A DNA stretch of 64,000 nt, taken from Amoebophrya sp. A120. Lineage: Eukaryota > Sar > Dinophyceae > Syndiniales > Amoebophryaceae. The position numbers were made by a program, and so were the translations under genes. Location: positions 72,154-136,153 of the forward strand of contig CAJINV010000011.1 in assembly GCA_905178155.1 (NCBI GenBank). Direction: 5' to 3'. Every line of letters begins with the position of its first letter. Positions within the stretch are counted from its first letter, which is position 1. The notes beneath the pieces are model-generated. The model was not told the origin of the DNA, searched no databases, and was given only the letters and a program-made list of their open reading frames with translations. Positions 11,001-19,200 of this stretch are shown here, piece after piece.

Positions 11001-13173
11001 TCTGGAAACTTGTGATGCTAAAAGTGAATGGTAGACGGACTGCAATACGCAGCTGTGCATGACAAATTTTTTGGCTCCCATGTCTTACGTATTCCGCGTG
11101 ACAAACTGCGTTTTTGCATGACAGGTAAGAAAGCCTTTTCGTGCCTATGCATGACAGATTCGCGAGTTATGCCAGACAAGCATGACAGACTTGCATTCTT
11201 CCAGACCCAGACACTTTTACAATTGATACGGCAAGGGTCCACGGCCTGGCGGCTTGGCGACCGCAGCAGAAGTGCTCCTCCTGCCGGTTGTAACGGTTTC
11301 ATCCCACGACTCGCCTTCGTCTGCCTTTTGATACTTCTTGGGCTGGTATCAAAGGTGCACAAGAGCTACTCTCCGTTCCCCTCATCATGTGATGTCATGC
11401 AAAATATCAAATCCACTTCTTGCGCTACTTAGGGACTGGTAGCATGACAAGTTCTCTGTTCCTCGAGTACTAGGAATTCCTCGAGTACTAGAGAAAAAAA
11501 CAGTACTAGAATTGTTATCCTTCTTGTTCGGATTTTACATGCGGGAGATGACCCACTTCTGTGCCACTAAAACTTGTCGTGGGGCTTCTAAATAAATATG
11601 CGTTTGTTCAAATGAAGTTGATGGGGGGCGTTGAGCACAACTACAACTCTGACTCTCGTAGCTGGTCGCCGTGCCGTTTGCTCGCGCTCCTCGGGCGTTT
11701 GTTGGTGTGTTCCTTTACCTTGCTGGAGTACCGCGACGGGCCTGGGCCGCCCAGAATGTCGCGCGAGGAGCGGTCGTTCTTGGCGCGAGGAGAACTTGTT
11801 TCACCTCGTTCATCTCCCCACGGAGACACCGGTCTTTTCGGATTCTTGGCGAGGCCGTCATTGTGGTTTTTAGCAACTTCATTGCCTCCGCCCACAGAAG
11901 TAGTGTTGCAGTTCGTCTCGAAAGAAGTTGTGTCCTTCTGTTTGCTCTGGCCTCCACCTCTCGGTTTATTATTGTCCTTCACCTTGCTTTGCCCACCTCT
12001 CGGTTCCCGGGGCAGGCTACGTTGCTTCACCTTACTTTGCTTGCCACCATCTTCGCGAACGTTATTCGAAGTGCTGTCGACGCGCTCCTTGCTACTTCGG
12101 CCGCCACGGAGATGTACGGGTGTGGTCTTCTTATCTTTCACTTTGCTCTCGCCCCGTCCATTTGGTCGGTTTATCACGGCAGGTATGGAGTGCAAACGCA
12201 TCGCTCTAGCAGTAAGTAATTATTGCTCAGCATGAGTAGAAATGGAATTTGTAATGCGGATTTCCCTTGAAAAAAAAATAGCAATGCATGACTGCAATAA
12301 CAACTGAGAGCGCGATACTTTTGCACAGGATAGAAGGAGGTCGGTTTATCTTGGCGACCGCAGCAGAAGTGCTCCTCCCGCCGGTTGTACAGCTACGCTG
12401 CTGCTGCAGTTGCATATGCATTGCAAATATGTCTCGGTCTGGAAGAGTGCAACTTGTCATGCTGCATCTGGATCAGGGAAAAATTTGTCTTGCATATATT
12501 ACCAAAAGATGCCCACTGTTGAACAAGTTTAGAGGCAGTTTCTCATGCAGCAAAGGCATGATAGAGATCTCACATAACCTGTCATGCTAGGCCGCGCATG
12601 CCAAACCGTGCGCGTCATGGAAAACCTGCATGACAAGCCTAGCAATCTTCCAGACCCAGACATATTTGCAATGCATAGTGCACCAGCAAAGGTCCACGGC
12701 CTGGCGACTTGGCGACCGCAGCAGAAGTGCTCCTCTCGCCGGTTTTACAGCTAGGCTACTTATCAAATGTAAAAATGTCTGGGTGTGGAAGATTGCCAGG
12801 TTTGTCATGCATATTTCTCATGATCCATGATGCCTGTAATGCATGACCTAGCATTACAGACTTTTAGAGGGCTTCCTGATGCACCTTTCGCATGAGAAGT
12901 GCGCTGTCCGGCAAGCACAAACCGGACCCCTCGTTCTGGTCATACAATACAATTTTTTTTAGTGTCCAAATTCAGCATGACAAGTTGCGCTCTTCCAGAC
13001 CCAGACATTTTTAGATTTTGCATTTGATACTGCTCCTGCAGTTGCTTGCCCCGGGGGGCCCTGCTTGCGCCCCGCTCCGGTTCTGTTGAATGAAATGATT
13101 TCTTATTATCTTTATTGTTTTCCGCGACTCTATCCATCTTTGTCTCCGCGTCTGCAGCAGGACTTGTTCCCAT
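8063..13173 (-). CDS. RNA 5'-triphosphatase / DUSP11-type phosphatase with long disordered N-terminus
   Basis: Complete model of 757 residues, 13 exons: ATG 13173, eight introners (12761, 12415, 12184, 11347, 10978, 9687, 9330, 8311) and four GT-AG introns (10809-10614, 10190-10034, 9047-8904, 8833-8515), with a total length divisible by three. Residues 1 to about 530 are Lys/Arg/Ser- then Ala/Pro/Ser-rich, with repeated RSTSAAVAK and QSKVKD motifs. The C-terminal about 200 residues follow the capping-enzyme/DUSP11 cysteine phosphatase: IIPLKTP, VSLIVNLTNTDKY, VPTLGDV, then the P-loop IHCTHGVNRTG (near 8229-8269) with catalytic Cys and Arg. These enzymes remove the gamma or beta phosphate from RNA 5' ends. 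The HCTHGxNRTG form separates it from ordinary protein DUSPs. No guanylyltransferase domain is present, so whether it serves mRNA capping or other RNA 5' ends is open. Confidence 0.82.
8311..8466. mobile_element. Introner element, family B, in the phosphatase gene
   Basis: 156 bp, with GCAAAAGTATCGCACTCGTA and its complement at the ends. Direct repeats ACGCA and ATGCA, one mismatch. It interrupts the exon just upstream of the P-loop; excision gives TWWM(R/H)DYVTRYPDKK in frame. Confidence 0.85.
8515..8833 (-). other. Canonical GT-AG intron in the phosphatase gene
   Basis: Donor AAGAAG followed by GTGGCAG and acceptor CATAG, phase 0 on both sides, joining YVWQKK to PVPTLGDVDDV. It is not flanked by a 5-bp repeat and shows no introner ends. 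Confidence 0.7.
9330..9622. mobile_element. Introner element, family A, in the phosphatase gene
   Basis: 293 bp, perfect direct repeat CCTCG. The inverted ends are present, the left one with an inserted TG. Excision gives SARGNEVRTSWAGG in frame. Confidence 0.85.
9687..9972. mobile_element. Introner element, family C, in the phosphatase gene
   Basis: 286 bp with ends TATCCTAAGTAAAAACGTCC and a decayed complement. Perfect direct repeat GTTCC. Excision gives AEHGTSTQQGNR in frame. Confidence 0.85.
10822..10895. repeat. Two-copy 41-bp exonic repeat
   Basis: CCGTGGTTTTTGGCACAGC and flanking bases recur at 10822 and 10863. The period is not a multiple of three, so the two copies are read in different frames within the phosphatase's disordered region (KNHGRKG versus PKTTAGK). 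Confidence 0.7.
10978..11228. mobile_element. Introner element, family A, in the phosphatase gene
   Basis: 251 bp, perfect direct repeat CGGCA, both inverted ends good. Excision gives GRGPLPVQGTTSTS in frame. Confidence 0.87.
11347..11660. mobile_element. Introner-like element of unassigned family in the phosphatase gene
   Basis: 314 bp inside a perfect direct repeat GCTGG (11342-11346, 11661-11665). It begins TATCAAA like family A but lacks the TCTGGGTCTGG motif, and its right end (CGTA) is decayed. Excision joins KRHGDQ to PKKYQKADEGESW in frame and unites two otherwise separate reading frames. It contains a doubled TCCTCGAGTACTAG at 11460-11491. Confidence 0.65.
12184..12332. mobile_element. 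Introner element, family B, in the phosphatase gene
   Basis: 149 bp, direct repeats GCAGG and GAAGG. The right end is the typical GCGATACTTTTGCACAGGATA. Excision gives KINRPPSVINRPNG in frame. Confidence 0.82.
12415..12677. mobile_element. Introner element, family A, in the phosphatase gene
   Basis: 263 bp, direct repeats TTGCA and GTGCA, good inverted ends. It lies between two near-identical short coding cassettes; excision joins PGRGPLLV to a Q/H codon and LQQQRSC in frame. Confidence 0.85.
12761..13029. mobile_element. Introner element, family A, in the phosphatase gene
   Basis: 269 bp, direct repeats CTACT and CTGCT. On the coding strand the upstream copy reads AGCAG and the downstream copy AGTAG. 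Retaining the third base of the downstream copy would give an in-frame TAG, so the upstream base must be kept. Confidence 0.87.
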
Positions 13174-13220
13174 TTCCTTGCATACAACACATGAGTGACA
13201 TGCTCTACATCTTTATATCC

Positions 13221-16200
13221 TTATAAGAAACGGCGATAAAAATCTTCAGGAGGGCGATCTAGATAATCTTCATTAGCAGAATAGGACCTTCGTATACCTT
13301 TCTTTTCCCCCGTCGCTGCAGTACCATCAGCAGTCGTTCCCAGAGCAGCAGCAGGACCATCGCGCGCTGCCGTAATCTTGGCCACAATGTCGGCACTTGG
13401 GAAATCAGACATTTGTTTCAGCAGGCCTGGCCCTCGTTGGTCCGAGCTACAACTCACAGATTGCGTCCGACGAGTTGGGGCACCTTCTGCCAGGGTCTAT
13501 CCTGTATCGAAACGTCCCCACACCAGAGTCAAGATGGGAAATCTGCTAGACAAATCAGCCAGCATTGGCTGCTTCGCGTGACAAGTTCTTTGTCCTCGCA
13601 GTGTAATCCTGTAGTTTAGCTACTTCATCAGCATCACAGATCTAGCATATCAAGCTGATCTTAGCATCAAAAATTCCAAAACACAACCAAAAAATGCTTT
13701 TCATGGGGCTCCGCATCAGAAACTTTTTTGGCATGCAAATTGGCATGACAACTATCGGGTGGGTACGTTTTTGCTCAGGGTAGGACGCCCTCGTTGCTCG
13801 TCGTTATTTTTTGTCGTAGTTGATGTGCTCCAGCTCTTTCGCCGAATGAAGAGGATGGGCCAGAAGCGGCACTCGTACGACCTCTGCGAGGCGCGATGGC
13901 GCTTCCAAGGTTCACTTGCTTCTTGTTCGCAGATGAAGATGTAGAAAGTGCAGCGGAAGATGCACACACGGACGAACTACTCCCCGATGGGATAGGAGCC
14001 ACTGCTCCTGTAGAAAGTGGCGGATCCAGTGCTGCTGCTTCTTGCGCTGGTTCTTTCAGCGGTGCCTTGGTTTGTTGATGACTCGCCGACTGTTTCATAT
14101 TTCCTGATACTGCTCTATGCTGCTGGTCTTGCTTTTGGTCTTCCCCAGCGTCATCTGTGATCTTAATTGCTCTACTTACCGACGCGGTACGGTTGATCTT
14201 GGTAGCATTGGCCGGCATGGGAGGCAGGTCCTGTTTGCAGACGCACCCTGATGTGGTTCCTCGGGCCCGCGACTTACTCAGACCGGGCGCGGGGCAGCGC
14301 CTCACACTACGAATACGATACGTCTCCTCCTGCTTCTTGCCGTTAAAGGTTCTTTGGTCGGGGACTGGCGGCGCAAAATGACCGCCCAAAGATGAAGATA
14401 TAGCCGCGTCGTGACTCTTGTTGTCTTTACTGCCACGACCTCCTGTTGCGCTCCTACCTCTACTTCTGCTCCGGAGCCGAGGTGGAGACACAGCAAGGCT
14501 GGGCTGCCCGACATGCTGCACCACCGCAGAACGAGCAGAAGGGTCCACCAAATTCGATTCTTCCTTGTTGTTTTGCTTGCTAGTGGTGGAGGCCGCTGCT
14601 GGTGCACGACTGCAACTCGTGGCGTTGCGAAAAACGCTGGGCCTTTGCTTTTTTGATCGTGGAGGCATTGGCGACTCCTCCTTTTTTTTTTCCTTCTTCA
14701 TGGTCCTCTTCTTCCTTCTAATTGGAGCTTCGTTTTCATCCGGGCCGAGGACAGCTGTCTCCCACTCGTCAGAGGACGACTTCTCGCTTATTACAATGAA
14801 AAATGTCACCATCCCAGAAATTGGCACCGTTTGTATTGCAAACCCTATTTTTTCCATTGATTGGGAGCATTCCCCGTCTACTTCTTGCATATCTACTCAG
14901 CATCACACATGATAATTTTCATGCTGAATATTAGCTCAAGTTTGTGTTGCAATGGAGCCCAGCAGCAGCCGGATCTGTATATACAAAAAGGATACCTTCT
15001 TGCGCACCTACATTTTTCTACATCAGAAAGACGCGTAGCTCTTTCATGCAAAACAAAAAGTTTTCATCCGGATGAAACCTTGCATCAGGAGAAACTTTTG
15101 AGAATTTTGGGGGTGGGGGCACTTTTCATTCTAATATTGCTGGAACACGAAGATGCCACCGAAGCTCGACGAGGCGCCAGCGAATACCTAATGCTCCCAC
15201 CTGGAGAACGGCTGCAAGCGGTTTCGTAGCCTCTTGCGCGCTTCAAGTGACTCGGAACCCACGGACGCTGCGATCCCGGGTTGGTGCGGCGTTCTGGTGC
15301 TGTTTCATTTTGTACTTCTAGGCACCTCTCGTCAGGAACTGGTGGTGATTGCCTTATGCGGAGCGCCAGCCCTCCTGCTACTTCCGCTGCATTTTTCTTC
15401 GGCCCGGGTTCTACAGTGGCGGGAAATAGATGACCGGTTTGCGTGTTCGTGCGAAGTACATCTGTTTGATCTTGTTCTTCCACGACTGGCGAAGGTCCAC
15501 GGCCTTGTTGTGGGTCCGCGACCGCAACGGAGATTCCCCCAACTAAACTCCCGCTTGAACTCGCGCTCGGAGGTTGTTCTTGCCCGCCAGCAACTTGAAA
15601 TACTTCTCCACCGTCCATTTTTGCAGAAGAGCTGCCAGTACAACTCCCTATGCCTCCTCCTTCCGGGCTTGTCTTCCCGGCTGTTGCGACGTTCTGTGAA
15701 GAAGACGCCTTTGTAGGAACGCCAGTTGCAGCTGACGCTGTCCCCCCATCTTCGCGGCTGTTCTTGTCGGTAGTTCCAAGAACGCCTTCTGTTTGTGCCT
15801 GTTCTTCCGGAGGTCGTTGTACAACAGCAGGGGCTCCTGCTCGCTGGGCGCCAGCAGACGCAGCGGCACTATTACCCCCTCCACGACGATGCTGCGCACT
15901 GGCGGTTCGAAGGTTTACTGCCGTCATCTTATCCTGCGCAGAGGAAGACGATGAAGATGCAGATGCAGCCGATGAGGACGATTGCGGTGGCGCAGCTGCC
16001 GCGATAGAAAGTGGCCTGCCTTCAACTGCAGGCTTTTGTTCACCGCGTCGATGCCCAGGAACATCTGCGTCGGCAGAGTCGTCTGGTGGGTCGCGTTGTG
16101 GCTCCGACGACGGGCAGCTGTTTCCTAGAGCCGCTTTCCCTGCTCCCGTCGTGCTGGTTGTACCCGTTGTCTCTGTGATTCTTGCTCGCGCTCCGTGGTT

Positions 16201-19200
16201 CTTGCCCACGGGTGATGCTACTGCTGATGTTGAAGATGTTGCGGAAGAAGGTGCCAGCACACCCGTACCCGCTGACGAACCCAGTGGCGCAGTAGCTTTC
16301 GCTGCGTTCTTATCCGCCAGCTTTTTCGACGAAGCGACTCTGTGGCCATCACCGACATTATGTCTGCTCTTTTTGTTTTCATCGTTTCTCGGCGGTCCTT
16401 TCGCAGCACTACCTCCAGCGGCCACAGGCTGAATCCTACTAGAAGTTGTTCCCACTGGTGCGGCCACCTCACCGAGGTTCGGACGAGCAGCAGTGGTCGG
16501 TGCAGTAGAGGTTGCAGTAGCAGGTGGACCTTGAGGGCCAGGGCCGGGACCCCCCTTCGCTAGCGGAGCGGGAGCTCCACCTGGGGTCGGACGAAAAAAC
16601 TGCTCCACTTTTTCCAAATGTTTCTTTTCCAGCAGTTTGCTGTACTCTTCGAGCCCGACGCGGCACGAGGCGCTTTTCGCCTGGTTGCCAATCTTCATGA
16701 AGAGCAGCTTCGCCGCCTTGTGGTTGCCGTCGTCATACAACCGGTCGCCAATCATCTGGCAGTCCACTTCTGTGTTCGTTCCGGACCTCCACACGGAGTC
16801 CATTAAATCGTCCAGCTTGTCAATTTTCGCGTAGCTGTATGCTAGTTCCGACTCCAAATGTTGGTCTTTCCACGACTTGCGCGCCATTTCCAAAAACGGG
16901 ACCAGCTCCCCAAACTTGTTCTCCTTCTTGGCCACGGAGATCACCTCCGTGTAGTTTGAACCGTCGTTCGCCTTAAGGTAACTGGCGATGGCATCCGCGA
17001 CGGAACCTGATTGTTCGAGATACGCCTTTCCCAATTTGGTCCAGACAACCGGCTCGTTCACCCTTGCAGCATACGTGGCCGCGCGATCCATTCTCTTGGC
17101 CGTGTTCTTGATGCAGTCAAGCAAAACGGACATGGCCTCCGGGTGCATCTCCAGTTTGACGTAGCACGACGCCAGCTTCGCGTTGTTGCCAATCGACTGG
17201 AAGAGCAGCTTGGCCGCCTTGTAGTTGCCCTCGTCGTACAACCGGTCGCCGATCATCTGGCAGTTGGCGGTGCTTATCAAATGCAAAAATGTGGTCTGGG
17301 TCTAGAATGCAAACTTGGCAAGCGTACTTTGCATGCCCCACGAGGTCTGCTATGCAGGACCTAGCATGACAGGTTCTGCGAAGTCTCTATCATGTCTATC
17401 CTGCATGACAAACTGCCGCTAAAGTTGTTCAAACGTGGACGCCTTTCGGTAATCATGCAACACAAATTTCTGCACTATCCAGACTCAGCATGACAAGTTG
17501 CATCCTTCCAGACCCAGACATTTTTGCAATGCATAGTGTTGGTGCCAGACACGAACTCCTCCAAGTCCGCCAAATTGTCGATTTTCGCGTAGCTGTACAC
17601 CAGTTCCTATGCACTGCAACAGTAGCGCGCTCGTAGTAAAACTAAAAATTAAAATTATCGCAGTCATGGTCCATTACAAATTTAGTTATCAAGGTCAGTC
17701 CGCATCACAAATTAATGCACTTGTAATGCTGAGCCAATTTGTAATGCAATTCCTACTAGTACGGTACTTTTGCAATGCATAGTTCCGAGTCCAGGTGCTG
17801 GTCCTTCTGCGACTTCCGCGCCATTTTCAGAAACGTCACCAGTTCCTCGAATTTGTTCTGCCTCTCCGCCACGGAAATCACCTCCATGTAGTCCGAAGCG
17901 TCGTTCGCCTTAATGTAACTGTCGATAGCCTCGGCCACGATACCTGATAATTTCATTTTGCGTATATATCATGCAGGACAAACCTCCTTCGCGCAGTAGA
18001 TCAATCAGCATGACAAATTATTTTTGTCATTCTGAGCTCAATTTGAAAATTATGCACGTCACAATACCTGATTCCAAGTACGCCTTTCCCAATTTGCTCC
18101 ACACGACCGGCTCGTTCACCCGTGCGGCGTATTCCGCGGCCCGTTATCAAATGCAAATATGGTTGGGTCTGGAAGAGGGCATTTGTCATGCGGAATAGGC
18201 ACCAAGAAGCTCTCAAAAAATCTGTGATGCTAGGGCATGCATCACAGACATCAGGGCTCATGCAAAACGTGCATGACAAGTGTCACAATCTTCCAGCGCC
18301 AGACATTTTTACAGTTGATACCCGTTCTATGCTGTCAATGTTCAAAAGCAAAACGGACATGGCCTCCGGGTGCATCTTATCAAATTGAAAAATGTCTGGG
18401 TCTGGAAACTTGTGATGCTGGGTGGCGTCTCATGATGAGGCCACAAATGCTGGCTCAGCATGACAAGTTTCTAAGCTTCTAGGTGTTGCCTATTCTGCAT
18501 GACAAACTGCGTTCCTGCAGCACAGAAAAGTGGAGCTCTTGCGTAACGTGCATGACAGATTTAAGAGTCATGCCAGACAAGCATGACAAACCTGGCATTT
18601 TTCCAGACCCAGACACTTTTACATTTGATACATCTCGGCTTTCTCGAAGATCACCGACGCCACCTCGTGATACTCGTACTGCAGGGCGATCTGCGCGAGC
18701 TCTGGGCCGTTGGAAGTGAGATTTGTGACCAACAACCGGTTGATAAGATACATGACGAACTTTGGGTTCTCTTTGTCAACAACGATGGCCTCTCGAATCT
18801 CGTTTGTGTGCCAGTCCGCTCCGTAACAATCGGGCTGGATGGAAACGATCTCTTCTATCAAGTCACGGCGCTCCGCGATCAGTCCGGCATCTCCAAAAGC
18901 GGTCATATGGATTGTAAAAATGTCTGGGTCTGGAAGAATTCACGTTTGTCATGCTTGTCCGGCAGGACCCTTCCATCTGTCTATGCACGTTACCCAAGAG
19001 CTCCACTCTTCCGTGATGCAGAGCCGCAGTTTGTCATGCAGAATAGGCAACACCTAGGAGCTCGGAAACTTGTCATGCTGAGCCAGTATTCGTAGCCTCA
19101 TCATGAGACGCCACCCAGCATCACAAGTTTCCAGACCCAGACATTTTTACTTTTGATAGGTCAGGGCGGTTGACAAAGTGCATTTCTTCTCCGAGTCCTC

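Larger units (their letters stand above)
16660..18639 (-). repeat. Tandem intragenic duplication of a clathrin-repeat module
   Basis: Copy 1 (about 18639-17152) begins EMHPEAMSVLL and ends KLASCYVKL; copy 2 (17151-16660) begins EMHPEAMSVLL and ends QAKSASCRVGL. Long stretches agree residue for residue with conservative changes (SYIKANDASDYMEVIS versus SYLKANDGSNYTEVIS). Copy 1 is interrupted by three family A elements, one family B element and one GT-AG intron; copy 2 is uninterrupted. Confidence 0.9.
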
